Positions 1 to 15,000 of a stretch of DNA of 64,000 nucleotides are shown here, one piece after another. The stretch is from the NCBI RefSeq assembly GCF_963576615.1, contig NC_088710.1:496001-560000 (forward strand). Direction: 5' to 3'. Each line of letters opens with the position of its first letter. Position 1 is the stretch's first letter. The notes under the pieces were generated by a model, which searched no databases, had not been told where the DNA came from, and worked only from the letters and a program-made list of their open reading frames with translations. Made by a program: the position numbers and the translations under genes. The stretch is from Watersipora subatra. Its lineage: Eukaryota; Bryozoa; Gymnolaemata; Cheilostomatida; Watersiporidae.

Positions 1-3000
1 TTTCTACTTCTCTCTACAACGTGGTTAATCAACCTTCCGTAGAGGCTCTCACACCGTTCAGTCATGAGCTTGTGAAGCTGTGTGCAGTCTATCCAGTAGA
101 AGTGCATGGGGGCATATGGGGGTAGACAGCTAACATCATGAGCCATCTTTTTAAGCCGCTCTATCTCCTTGACAAAGTCCTTCAGAGACCTGCCTTTCTG
201 TATGTATCTGTGTATAGTCTCGTCTGCTTGCTTGGACAGCAGGTATTCGTACTGATTGTATGTGCTTTTGTACCTGTGGTCAAGTGTAGACCAAATGGCA
301 GCAACGAATCACATAGATTAGAGATGTTGTTGACCACTAACACTAGAGGACTCATCAACCAACCACATGAATATAATGGTATCTCCAACCAATCAGTTAT
401 ATAATTCTATAGACTATGATAGATACATACTTTTATACACTATAATAGATATAAAAATCCACAGACTATGATAGATATATACTACTATAGACTACGATAG
501 ATATACACTTCTATAGACTACGATAGATATATACTTCTATAGACTACGATAGATATGCACTTCTATAGACTATGATAGATATATACTTGTATAGAATACG
601 ATAGATATACACTTCTATAGACTATGATAGATATACACTACTACAGACTATGATAGATATACACTTCTATAGACTACGATAGATATATACTTCTATAGGA
701 TATGATAGATATATATGTCTACAGGCTAAGATAGTTTTATCCTTCGCTAGATGATGATATACTTCACCAGACAGTCACATACTTCTCGGGGCCATGATGG
801 TTATTCTCCAAGACAGTTCGTAAAGCATCCTTTGTATTCAGTACCACCTCTTCTTCAGGCTTCACAGAACTTATCACTTGTGATTCCAAGCCTATCAGCA
901 ACATACAAGGCAAAGAGTCTAAACGAGTGTAATCCACAAGTACTTGTGTACAAAGTACTTCGCTTCTGTACACGAATTAGAGCAAACGCATCGCTGATAT
1001 GGATAATAAAAGTACCTTGAAAAAGGAGGCCTTCTGGTCGTGGAAGGGAAGATACACTTTGTATAATGTAGTCAACCAGACCAAACATCATCTCTATGCA
1101 TTCAGAAGTACTCGGAGTAATGACTACCTTCTCAGTTGCATAGTCAGCTCCCTTGTATAACATAATTGGATATTATTAAGTTAAAAGAACAAATATGAAA
1201 CATTACTATCGTTGGAAATAGGTTAGAACATTATGGAGCGTGTAGTAAGGACCAACGATATATATAATATAAACTATATAAACCATATAAACTCTGCAAA
1301 CACAAGCGCCGCATTTGTTTCCTTCTGAAAGAGGTGGAAGTAAAGATGCTGAAGTTTCCAGAGTTTAATGAACTGACAAACTGAAATTTCAAATTGCCAT
1401 ATACAAATGTATGTACTAATGTTTTTATTTCCCTTTTACAACAGCTATACCTATAATGAACAAACCACAAATAAGAATACATTCTGATGCAAAAAGCTCG
1501 GCAGAATGACAAGGTTGAAGTTGAACAGTTAATTGGAGTTCCAGTAAAGGTTTAGCGAGTTTCTGATACGCCGTGATGAAAATTATTGAAAGATGGATTG
1601 ACCAATTGGTCTTTAGCAAAGGTTGTTTATCTGCTACTAATGTACACGCCGATGTAGGTTTTGGAAGAGTAGATTGTGTGATTGTGTAGAGGTAGTTGGC
1701 ATGGGTATATGAGGTAAAGTATAATAATATTTGCAATGTATGACAATGCCTAAGAGAACTTTATGGATCAGCAGGGTAGACTCTATAGTCAGGTGAGTAA
1801 AATTACAAGAGTATCAGTAGTCCATAAGTAGGGTGTTGGTAGTCTAGGAGTAGAGTGTTGGTAGTCTATAAGTAGGGTGTTGGAAATCTAGGAGTAGGGA
1901 TAGTTGGTAGTATATAAGCCGAGTATTGGTAGTCTATAAGCAGAGTGTTCAAATTCTAGGAGTAGGGAGAGTTGGTAGTCTAAGAGTAGAGAGTTAGTAG
2001 TCTAGGAGTGGAGTGTTGGTAGTCTATAAGTAGAGAGTTAGTAGTCTAAAAGTAAAGAGTTAGTAGTCTATAAGTAGAGAGTTAGTAGTCTATAAGTAGA
2101 GAGTTAGTAGTCTAAGAGTAGAGAGAGTTGATAGTCTAGAAGTAGAGTGTTGGTAGCCTATAAGTAGAGAGTTAGTAATCTAGAAGTAGAGAGTACTAGT
2201 AGCATGGCAGACTTTGTCGTTATTTGTAGAGGAAAGCTCACCAGAAAGACAGTGCAGGGCTGTTGAAGTTCAGAGACCGCGTATCCCCTAAATATGTGAT
2301 AGTCACCACTGTAGTTGTTTCCATCAACATACATCTGCATCATGTCAACAAGGTCATCTAGTGATCTCTCCACTGCTCGTCGCAGCAAATTAGACATCAA
2401 TGATGCTACGCTGTTGAAAAAGTTGTCCATCCTCTGTGCTCTTACGGTCTGTTGTAATACACATGTACAATGGTATATTTATAGATACCTCACTTGTATG
2501 TTTCGGTGTTTGATCTCTTTAGCTGTTTGTCTCTTGATGTTTCATACACCTGCCCTACACTTTTGTCTCAAGTTGGAGTAAAAAAAGGTCAATACATTAA
2601 CAGTGTGTTAACATTACATTCATGGACCAACATCGCTGATCAACATCAATAAAGATCGACAAAAATCAGAACGATATAATGATTGAGATAAAATTTGAAA
2701 GATTAATACTGTCAAGCAAGTATTGCTCATGACAAACTGTAGGCCCGATGGTTGACCAGATTGTGCCATCACAAAGCAACGAATAAAGCAGACAAATTGC
2801 ATCCGTCTGAACAAACATTTCCTGCAATGAAATGTTAGAAGAAAAGTAAAAAAGCTAAGCACAATAAAATCATACGATTTCCGAAGTATGGACTACTAAA
2901 AAGACTGCTAGATTTATTAGTTTGAGGGTCATAAATGTATTGTATCACGTATTAGATAAAAAACGATCGATCCTTTGAAATGTCTAAGATCAACTAACCA

Positions 3001-6000
3001 ATGCCACAACTTTACATTTTAGCATGACCGATCTGATAAAAGATCAACACACATTTTTGTAATGATCTGTGGGTCTATAACTAAAATACGTCACTCATCA
3101 GCAATATTTTCAATTCACATTCATCTCTCTTCACCTCACCATTAATATCATGAACCCCAAAATTTTACTCTCCATCTACATTGAAAGAACTTTATACAGC
3201 AGCAGATCTTAGTCTAATATTGGCTTACCACATCTTTAGGCATCCATTCCTCAATCTGCTCTCGTCTCGAGCTGATTATGTTGCAGCACTCATCTATCCA
3301 TTGATCACTAAGAACAGCAGTAGCCTCCTCACAAGATTTTTTCATCAGTTTAACAAGAGAGCTCATTGTCAATGGTACATGCTTCTTTAGCATGGGAATA
3401 TCCAGTAGACGAAAGTTTGCATATCTACAAAATGCATAGCGCATATGGGAGCAAGTGCGTGAAACCAGAGAGCGGAGGGTAGTAAGGAGGGGGCTATAAG
3501 ACGTACTTTGACTCAAAGTGGTAAAGGAGCTGGGTGAGTACCGGGTGTGTCGTGTAGAGCTCACTGGCCATGAACTCCCTCATCTCATCTATTGAGTCCT
3601 GCCATGGATACTCAAACCTACAAGAGAAACTCATGACATTACAAGGTCACAAATATTTGCCATTCGGATGGCACTAAGACAACTGCTATAATTACCTTCC
3701 TGCGCAGTGAGAAGGTTTAGGAGGTAACGATACTCCAACCCTCTCTTGTTCACTCTTGTCAAGTAAGATATAATCTAGTATAGCTTGTCTCACCGCTTTG
3801 TTATAGTCATCACTCATCTCCTACAAAGACACTTGCTCTTCTACATAATCATGAACTACAAGTAAGAATACAAGTTAACTTCGTTTACAAATGAAGAGGA
3901 CCAGGCAACTACCTGTTCCAGGGTTAGTGAGAGGTCATGTGTCCCACCTTATTAACCTCTTTCCTCAATTCCTTAGTTCACTATTTCAGAAAAATTAACA
4001 GAGGTGAAATCAGTAAAAGGTAACAGTTAATAGATGGGTCTCACAGGCTTCATGTGACAACTTCGATTTTGGAGTTATCTGTTCTTACAAGAGAACATTT
4101 TTCTTACACAAACTATTGCATCAACCCTTTGAATGGCTTTCAAATATAGCTTTCAATATATAAAACACATACATTTTAAATAGCCGTCAACTTCCGACCT
4201 GTAGCTACATGTATGTAATGTAAGAAACATGGCAACATCTTACATTTACAACCCAAAACAGTTAAGATTTTCCACAGACCATGCAACAAAATATTGGCGT
4301 AGACCTAACACCCTGGGCCAAATAATTACCAGTTTCATCAGTGTCATGATGTAAAATTTGGATTGTTTTGCACACAAATTGGAATCCAAACCACTTAGCT
4401 AAGACAATGACCTTATGTATCTTGACTAACATGCGATAATAATATTGGTTGGGTAGGTGGTACTAGGAATGACGTCCTAGAGGAAACTGTAAGTAGGTGC
4501 CAATAAATGTTAGTTTTTCAAACCACACGCATGTTAACCAGATGGCTACACATAATATCAGATTGATAGCAACTTTTGCAAACGTCTATGTCACATAGAC
4601 GTCTATGTCACATAGACGTCTATGTCACATAGACGTCTATGTCACATAGACGTCTATGTCACATAGACGTCTATGTCACATAGACGTCTATGTCACATAG
4701 ACGTCTATGTCACATAGACGTCTATGTCACATAGACGTCTATGTGACATAGACGTCTATGTCACATAGAACATGCAAATTGAAGAATCAAAGATTTCAAC
4801 CTTTTGTTCTTGCGCTCTACCAATAACCTTGTTCTGCATGCTAACAATAACCTTGTTCTGCATGCTAACAATAACCTTGTTCTGCATGCTAACAATAACC
4901 TTGTTCTGCATGCTAACAATAACCTTGTTCTGCATGCTAACAATAACCTTGTTCTGCATGCTAACAATAACCTTGTTCTGCATGCTAACAATAACCTTGT
5001 TCTGCATGCTAACAATATTTTGATGAATTGTGCTCTCAATTGTGCTCTCATTACAAATCTGCACATACTCATTGTAAAAAGTTGAACTAATTTGTAAAAA
5101 ACCTGGTAAAGAATTATTGCATGTACAGCTTCACAATACACATTTATAACAAAGGCCTACAACCCATGAATGTGCCTTGTTTGAACCTAACTAAAAAGAT
5201 TTTCTTTGACCACCGCCAGGTTTGTATCCATAATGTGTTGTTTATGGCTTGGAATTTATCATTGCTTGCTATATCTTGTATAGCCAAAATGAACAATGGG
5301 AGACTAATGTGAGACCAATATGAGCCCAATGTGAGACTGATAAGAGCCCAATGTGAGACTGATATGAGACCGATGTGAGACCAATATGATACATGATGCA
5401 ATGATTATTCTTACAATACATAGTTGTATTTCAGAAATCGGTAACTACTGAAAGTATAGGTTAAAGCCATTCAAAGGGTTGACGCAATGGTGTTTTTGAG
5501 TGGTCTCCTTGTGAGAGCTGATAACTTCAAAATATAATTTGTCCACTGAAGGTTGTGAGGCGCTTACCTCAAGAAAGTCAGAGGATGCCTGAGGAAATGG
5601 CTTCCTAAGAGCAGCGGGTACATATTGATACATGGAGTCAATCCAGTGCTGCTGGAGGGGAGCGACCATTTCTCTGTCTATGGCTCTCTCGCATATCTGA
5701 TAGTACCTGTCGGAACGTGTCAAATCTTTGACTAGGCGTGTAATTGATCAAAAATATCTACAAAATGAAAATATCTGACTAAGAGAGAATACCTGGGTAA
5801 ATCTTCTTTTACCGGCGTTGCAGGTCTCGACAAGCCATGTGTAGAAAAATACCAGGGAGGGAACTCAACTGACAGAACAGCCAGCTCTTCTGATGTATGA
5901 TCATTTTCACTTGGTTCAACATCCCTTCGCTCTTCCTCCAGAACGTGATCGAGTGTTGACTGACACTCCCGTCGTGAACTCACCAATTCCCTATGGCCTA

Positions 6001-9000
6001 CATCTGGACATGTAGATGTATTTTTCAGAGTCTGGGGTGGAGTCTCTTGCTGAGGCATCTGATTATCCATCCTAGTCTGATAACCTGACTCAGTTCTTTG
6101 CCGACTCGATCCTGCTGGTAAAAATAAGCAAGATATGCCTGGCTAGCATGGTTAATTAAGGCCACAAGTGTAACTGCCGGAGAGGACCAAAACCTAAAAA
6201 CATTGTGGTAGAAAAGTGAAAGGTAATCTATCATTTGTAGAAGATCAAGAACTTTCCCGACTGTTATTGGGTAACGGCTTTTCATACCAGATGAATCTAC
6301 TTGTAATGAGATAAGGCTATTTAGAATGATTTACTTACAGTTAATATAGAAATAAGTATACCACATTAAGCAGCTAAAAGATAACTCACACTAAAACAAC
6401 TAAAACATAACTCACACTGACGCGAAATGCTATGTAAATAAGGAAATAGCCCAACTGAAACATATATTGCAGTGGGGTGCATTAGGAACTAATAATTTGT
6501 ATTGTTGTTTAAAACCTAAAAATTTGACAAAGTAGATTTCCTTATTAGACTATCTCATTTCACCAGGTCACTAAATGTTGATAGCCTCATGTTTTAGACG
6601 TCGCATGCCTATCATGATGGATGACAAGATCGGAGTAGCACAATGTGAAAGGTCATTAAATATAGTATATATATGGAAAACTAAAGTCTACTCTTAAGGT
6701 AATATTTTATTACAAATAATTTCAGGTTTGACAACTTGCCCCTGGCACATTATGCCCTTTGTCATATAAAGATTTAAAGAGGTATATGGTGAATATTGTT
6801 GTTACCTCACCTTTAATTTGGAACATCAAATTACTGGAAGGGAAACATAGTCAGGGCCCTATGCGAGTCTCCGTTAAGAAGATAAACAATGGTTCATATG
6901 AGAATGCATTCACATATACATTTACATACCACGACTGCTAAGAAATGGTAGAAGGCCCACTTGTTTGGCAGCCTCCCTCTGCGTCAAGCCGTTGGGGTCA
7001 TCAACTGTAATAGGTTGACTCAAGGATCCATCATCCAAAGACAAAGTTAGAGGATTTTTACTCCTCTGTCGACTTTCCAACCTGAGTAAGTAGACAGTAG
7101 TCACGAGTGGGCTTACATATTATTACGAACATAGACAGTGGTCACGAGTGGGCCTACATATTATTACGAATATAGACAGTGGTCACGAGTGTGGGCCTAC
7201 ATATTATTACGAATATAGACAGTGGTCATGAACGCATACCGTTATGAATATAAAGAATAGCCACCAACGCATGCTGTTACGATTGATGCACACGTTTTAG
7301 AATTTAGAAGTTTGGATGGAAAATGTCATTCAGCATTAAGGATCTAGCAGTATTAAATTAATAGCAACTCATAGGACAGATATTTAGACATACAAATGCT
7401 ACAGACTATTTAGCATATCTCTACGCTTCTTGTCATGTACAAATATTAGTCGACTTTTGCCTATTAAAAGTCGCTAATAAAAGGTTTGTGAAGTATAACT
7501 ATGCAACATTTAATTTTTATGTGAAAAAAACCAATAAACAATTGGACACGCTTACATAAAATACATTGCCGATGGTGAATACAGCACTACAAATTTTAGC
7601 TATAATTCATGGGACTACCTTTGGTTTGCCAGGCTAGACCTTGGTAATTCAAAGTGATTGTTGGACTAAGACATCCTAAGGCTAAGGACTAAGACAGGCT
7701 AGATCCTTATGTTCACAACATATTGGAGTCAAGGAAGTAGTTCAGTCAACACAGTATGGGCTTGCGATCTGCTCACAATTGTTGATTGGAATTGGCTGCA
7801 ACCCATTGTTAGAGTCAACACATGTTAAGAATAAACCAATCAGCTTATCACCTTTCCTGCTGATTGGCTAAACCAGTCATCAGCAAACGGTTCTTCTCGC
7901 TAAAAAATCACTGGTAGAGTTGCTACACTGAGTAGAATGAAAAGCAGATACTGGTAGAGTTGCTATACAGTGAGCAGGCGATGTGCAAGCTAAGCTGATC
8001 ATGAAAAAGTATATAATTCACATAGAAAGAACAGCATCGTGTTGGCACAGAAACAAGCCTTAACAGAGAATGAACTTACAATCTCTGTTGGCTGGCAAGC
8101 AAGTCAGTCTTAATCGTTGCAATATCAGAGCGAGAAAGCAGGCCGGTAAGACATTCTTCAGCCTGGGGTGCTGGAACAGAAAACTTGCTCACTCAGGAAT
8201 ACAATGACCTCATACAAGCACCCACACAATGATATATGAGAGCGGATAAATGGGACTAAGGTATGTCCAATCAAGTCGCAGAACACAAATGATGCCATTA
8301 TTTATGTAGAAACATGTATAAACAAAAAAGTCTGTGAAGGTTCTGTTAACAACTAGAAATACTTGTAACATTGCATTGAGATGTTCGACTCTTTAAAAAT
8401 GGCAACCAACCAAAGCGTGTAGTTTCATAAATGGTAGCGGATGTGAGATGCCGAGCAGATGGACTGTAGTTGTTTGCAATTGAGTCACTGACATGTCGGA
8501 AGTGCCTCTGTTCCTTTAAGGGTGCAGCCTGTGTCCACGCACCCCGATCTAATAACTTGGGTCGGTCAGCGAATGCAGGCTACAAATGGGATATTCACAT
8601 CATGGCTTGTGGCTGAAGACAACACTGTAGAGAACTCAGTGATAAAAATCTCAGATTCACTAAACCTTCAAAATGCCATGAGAATTTTACACACCGCAGA
8701 GTAATAAAATTTTTCTATTTGAACTTGAATCAATAGCAGCTTTAGAGTTGCCTTCTCCTGCCTGTCTTTAAGCGAGTGCATATTGAAACACTACCAATCA
8801 CACATCATTACTGCTTTCTGCACAATAATATACTTTATATGAGCGAACAATGCAACCAATCAAACTCAAACTGCATTGATATTTCTAGCGCAGCTAAAAT
8901 TTACAGTTTTTGCATATATTACCTTTTTTGCATATGCTATTATTGCTACTATATGCTGCTATTTTGCATATGCTATTATTGCTACTATATGCTGCTATTT

Positions 9001-12000
9001 TGCATATGCTATTATTGCTACTATATGCTGCTATTTTGCATATGCTATTATTGCTACTATATGCTGCTATTTTGCATATGCTATTATTGCTACTATATGC
9101 TGCTATTTTGCATATGCTATTATTGCTACTATATGCTGCTATTTTGCATATGCTATTATTGCTACTATATGCTGCTATTTTTCATATGCTATTATTGCTA
9201 CTATATGCTGCTATTTTGCATATGCTATTATTGCTACTATATGCTGCTATTTTGGTAATATTTAAAAATGTTTGATGGAAGCATAACTGAAAATAAAAGC
9301 AGTAATAAATTTTATGGCTTTTCGACTTATAGCAATAATAGCAATATAATATTACTTGTAATAATAAACAGAAGTAAGTGATAAACTTATATCAATTAAC
9401 ATTAAGAAACAGTATATCCACAACTGTTATGACAGGACAGGATGTGGTTAGATGACGAATATTCGCCTTATTAGGCTTAATATGTTTCAGATTTTCAATG
9501 ATAACAGAGGATCCTCTACGTACTGTAAAGGTTCTTCTATGTACTGTAGAAGATCCTCTATGTACTGTAGAGGATCCTCTACGTACTGTAGAGGATCCTC
9601 TATGTACTGTAGATGATCCTCTATGTACTGTAAAGGATCCTCTATGTACTGTAGAGGATCCTATACGTACTGTAGAGGATCCTCTACGTACTGTAGCGGA
9701 TCCTCTATGTACTGTAGAGGATCCTCTATGTATTGTAGAGGATCCTCTATGTACTGTAGAGGATCCTCTATGTACTGTAGAGGATCCTCTATGTACTCTA
9801 AAGGATCCTCTATGTACTGTAGAGGATCCTCTATGTACTGTAGAGGATCCTCTACGTACTGTAGAGGATCCTCTATGTACTGTAGAGGATTCTCTATGTA
9901 CTGTAGAGGATCCTCTATGTACTGTAGAGGATATAGTGTGATAAAATACTAAAATATATTTATCGTGGAATGGGGTATGCGATGAATAAACTTGGAGGCA
10001 CCTTTGACGAACCAATGTTGGGGATGTGTGACTGACATGGTAATCACTCTATCAGTGACCCTCGCAAGACTTCAATAAAACAGTTTTAGCATGCATGTTT
10101 TGAATGGGTTTGTTATACAGCAAACCTATCCTATATCGTAGCCTAAAAACATCAAAGTATTTATCATGATCTCAACCAACCACTCTTTATTATGTATCAG
10201 CTTGCGTACGTTTATTTACCACTGATGAACCAAAAGCGAGTAGGTTACCGCGCACCTGTTGTGTACCCAACCAAGAAAAACCTAAAATAACTCTAAATCT
10301 GTGAGAATTATAACCTGACTGCCTTATGAGTACCTCCCTTACATGCCTCTATGTGTAAAGAATCTAGAAGAGCTCTTAAACCAGACTGAATTGTTACAAA
10401 AGCTTCATATGAAAACCATTTGTTAGTCATGCTGTCAGCATAGATTTGTAGTCGACTATGCTAATAGCTGACTAAGTGGTTATATCGACAACAGTTGGCA
10501 TTTGTTCTTGACCTACACTACTGCAATTGCACAAGCAGTACACCACCTCAAAATGCACTACTGCAGGTGTACAAGCGGTGAACCACCTCAAGATGCACTA
10601 CTGCAGGTGCACAAGCAGTAAACCACCTCAAGATGCACTACTGCAGGTGTACAAGCAGTAAACCACCTCAAAATGCACTACTGCAGGTGTACAAGCAGTA
10701 AACCACCTCAAAATGCACTACTGCAGATGTACAAGCAGTAAACTACCTCAAAATGCACTACTGCAATTGTACAAGCAGTAAACCACCTCAAAATGCACTA
10801 CTTCAGGTGTACAAGCAATAAACCACCTCAAGATGCACTACCGCAATTGTACAAGCAGTAAACCACCTCACAATGCACTACTGCAGGTGTACAAGCAGTA
10901 AACCACCTCAAGATGCACTACTGCAGGTGTACAAGCAGTAAACCACCTCAAAATGCACTACTGCAGGTGTACAAGCAGTAAACCACCTCAAAATGCACTA
11001 CTGCAGATGTACAAGCAGTAAACTACCTCAAAATGCACTACTGCAATTGTACAAGCAGTAAACCACCTCAAAATGCACTACTTCAGGTGTACAAGCAATA
11101 AACCACCTCAAGATGCACTACCGCAATTGTACAAGCAGTAAACCACCTCACAATGCACTACTGCAGGTGTACAAGCAGTAAACCACCTCAAGATGCACTA
11201 CTGCAGGTGTACAAGCAGTAAACCACCTCAAGATGCACTACTGCAGGTGTACAAGCAGTAAACCACCTCAAGATGCACTACTGCAGGTGTACAAGAAGTA
11301 AACCACCTCAAGATGCACTACTGCAGGTGTACAAGCAGTAAACTACCTCAAAATGCACTACTGCAATTGTACAAGCAGTACACCACCTCAAATGCACTAC
11401 TGCAAGTGTACAAGCGGTGAACCACCTCAAGATGCACTGCTGCAGGTGTACAAGCAGTAAACCACCTCAAGATGCACTACTGCAGGTGTACAAGCAGTAA
11501 ACCACCTCAAGGTGCACTACTGCAATTGTACAAGCAGTAAACTACCTCAAAATGCACTACTGCAATTGTACAAGCAGTAAAACACCTCAAAATGCACTAC
11601 TGCAGGTGTACAAGCGGTGAACCACCTCAAGATGCACTGCTGCAGGTGCACAAGCAGTAAACCACCTCAAGATGCACTACTGCAATTGTACAAACAGTAA
11701 ACTACCTCAAAATGCACTACTGCAATTGTACAAGCAGTAAACCACCTCAAAATGCACTACTGCAGGTGCACAAGCAGTAAACCACCTCAAGATGCACTAC
11801 TGCAGGTGTACAAGCAGTAAACCACCTGAAGATGCACTGCTGCATGCTTGTTGCAAGCAAAGCTGAAAAACGAGCATATAATGTAATTACAGAGCGAAAA
11901 TGAATTAGGTAGAAATACCAAAACTAACTGAGTGATTTAGGCAAGTACCACTAATAACTTTGAGGATGCTGTCAAGAGTTGCGTATAATACTGGATGAAG

Positions 12001-15000
12001 AGTTGTCTTACTCCGTGATTAGCAGAGTTGACTATATTGTTTTTACAGAGTAAAGCAAGAAATAACCTAGTGGTAGCAGAGTATAAGATAGTCAAAAAAT
12101 AAAACTACCATATGTAAACATTTTTTTCTGGGTGTGAACAGGGGCAAGTAGACTTGGAGTTAGCATGCTGGCACAATTAGTATTGCAAGTTGGTGAGTTA
12201 GCATCATGACTGTTTTCTTTAGTCTAGGGCTAGATATACCTTAGTCTGCCGCATCTAGGGCTAGATATACCGTAGTCTGCCGCCTTAATTCCGAGTCTTG
12301 TGGAATATTAGCAATGGAAATTTCAAAGATGGTACGTAGGCGACACATTTGAACCCAAGACAGAGGGATAGACCTGAACACTGCCATAGCTACACATAAA
12401 ATAAAGGTGCGAGGGAAAAGAGAGTATAAATTAAGACCAGGGGAGTAATAGCTGCAGAAGTGGTTAGAATATCTCTCAAAGCTGATAACAATAACAATCA
12501 GCAGACAATTGATTTTCTCCGAATAGCAGCACCATCTCCTACAGGCTCCGCTATGAACACTTAATAACTTTGTCAAGCATAGCGCTTGCAAGACTTGACC
12601 AGCAATGACAGGTGTAGGACCTCAACTGATCCCTTACAAAATATGTTCAAATGACGAAACTTACCCCCCCCCCTCCCCCTCCCTGGCACTTTGACCTAGA
12701 CCTTTTTAAACAAGCTACTTCTAAAACACTACAGTTATGGTTTACATAGAAAGTTCTAAGCTGGTGATGAATAGAGATCAGTGATCATAGGATACTTTAG
12801 CATGAAAGCTGCCGCGCATTAAAATAATAACTTTCTCAACAGATTCTTATAAATGGTGACAAATAATCAAAGAAAGTAATAGGTTGCAAACAGTTCGCGG
12901 CAATGAACTCATTTTCAGACGTAGAAGATGAAAGGGCGAACAAACAATGGGAGCAGATGGATAGATATTGAGCGAAGAGATAGAGATTGAGCGAAGAGAT
13001 AGAGACGGAGATTGGTTAGAGAAATAGAGACAGAGATTGAATGGGGAGACGGAGATGCAACAGAACGATAAAATGGGGATTAAACAGAAAGATAGAATAC
13101 TAGGCATTGAGAAATTATTAATTATCATCAAGCAGTCAGACAGAGCTGGCTTCAGCTAAATAGGTGTGGCTGTTTTCATAGACCATCTCACCACAAATTT
13201 ATGTACAGTGAGAAAAAAATGAGGGGTTAATAGGTTACTTAAACATTTTACATACACGCAAAATGAGAAACACATAATAGCTAATAATCTGAAGCAAAAC
13301 ATCGTAATCCATTCTGGAACTGGTATAGCTGAGCTCAACTGAAAACATCCTAGAACTGGTATAGCTGGTCTCAACCGAAAACATCCTAAAACTGGTATAG
13401 CTGGTCTCAACTAAAAACATCCTAGAACTGGTATAGCTGGTCTCAACTGAAAACACCCTAGACCTGGTATAGCTGGGCTCAACTGAAAACATCCTAGATC
13501 TGGTATAGCTGGACTCAACTGAAAACATCCTAGAACTGGTATAGCTGAGCTCAACTGAAAACACCATAGAACTGGTATAGCTGGACTCAACTGAAAACAT
13601 CCTAGAACTGGTATAGCTGAGCTCAACTGAAAACATCCTAGAACTGGTATAGCTGGACTCAACCGAAAACATTCTAGAACAGGTATAGCTGAGCTCAACG
13701 GAAAACATCCTAGAGCTGGTATAGCTGGTCTCAACCGAAAACATCCTAAAACTGGTATAGCTGGTCTCAACTAAAAACATCCTAGAACTGGTATAGCTGG
13801 TCTCAACTGAAAACATCCTAAAACTGGTATAGCTGGACTCAACTGAAAACATCCTAGAACTGGTATAGCTGGACTCAACTGAAAACATCCTAGAACTGGT
13901 ATAGCTGAGCTCAACTGAAAACATCCTAGAACTGGTATAGCTGGACTCAACCGAAAACATTCTAGAACAGGTATAGCTGAGCTCAACTGAAAACATCCTA
14001 GAACTGGTATAGCTGGACTCAACTGAAAACATTCTAGAACAGGTATAGCTGAGCTCAACTGAAAACATCCTAGAACTGGTATAGCTGAGCTCAACTGAAA
14101 ACACCATAGAGCTGGTATAGCTGGACTCAACCGAAAACACCATAGAACTGACAAATTACAGCTAGAGAGAATCATAAAACTCAATGAAACTAATTGTTTT
14201 ATAGCTGTTTATAAGACAAAACTGATCCCATCCTAATAATACTTGTACTTAGATCATTTTTGCACCATTATTTTATGTATTTCACTAAGTTTTCACCATT
14301 ATGTTAACAACCCTTCATACCTTGATCCTGATTTTAAACAATGAACATGATGTCATTTACTGGATTGAATGGACAGGAACTTACAACAAACATTCCTACC
14401 TTTCACAAGGATAATAGCGATAACCAGTGTACCCTTTATGCCCTCTATGACGCTGCCTCTTAATTATTACATAAGTTGAATATGTAAAGCAAAGCCGTTG
14501 AATGAGATAATAGAGCTCTGGGTAAACTGGATACATACAAACAGTGACTCAATACATAGCCTTGAAATACAAAGCGACAGATGCATGTTAAAATGCAGGA
14601 AGGCAAGCCCACTAGTAGTACACTTCTGAACCTATTAGTAATGACATATTTCAGCTGTAAAACTTGGAGGTAGAGAGCATTAAATTCTCAAAGTAATCAT
14701 CTATTTCTACAATGCATAAAATTTCAACTTATGCAGTGCTCATGTGAAGGGGTGCAATCAAAACTAAATTGATGTTGGTGATTATAGCATGGGATATTTC
14801 AAGAGTACACTAAGCTACAGTTTACTTTATTTAGAAAAGCAAATAAATTTATCCAGGAATGGATGTGTTCTTCACCAATGTTTTTTTCAATATGTACAGA
14901 GGCACCAAAGCTTGGTTAACCATTTGTTAGCTTTCAGAAGTAAAAGTTCATGCGGTTTTATTGAAGCGATTAACATGAGCCTCGCAGAGTCAGCGAGTAT

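Noticed and set aside
4582-5013. CRISPR-like appearance of repeated palindromic units
   Set aside because: No spacers: units are directly contiguous. The genome is animal.
8776-9275. Three overlapping plus-strand frames of 120-160 codons
   Set aside because: Same cause: a 36-bp array. Composition is that of repeat DNA.
9392-10015. Frames on both strands with SSTVHRG or CTVEDPL repeats
   Set aside because: A 21-bp palindromic array gives long frames on each strand; not protein-like.
12663-12682. C-rich run
   Set aside because: Simple low-complexity tract within a dynein intron; no further structure.
13235-14143. Minus-strand frame of about 300 codons with repeated FSVESSYTSSRM
   Set aside because: Lies entirely in the 36-bp array; a period divisible by 3 leaves frames open. 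No start context, flanking exon or family.
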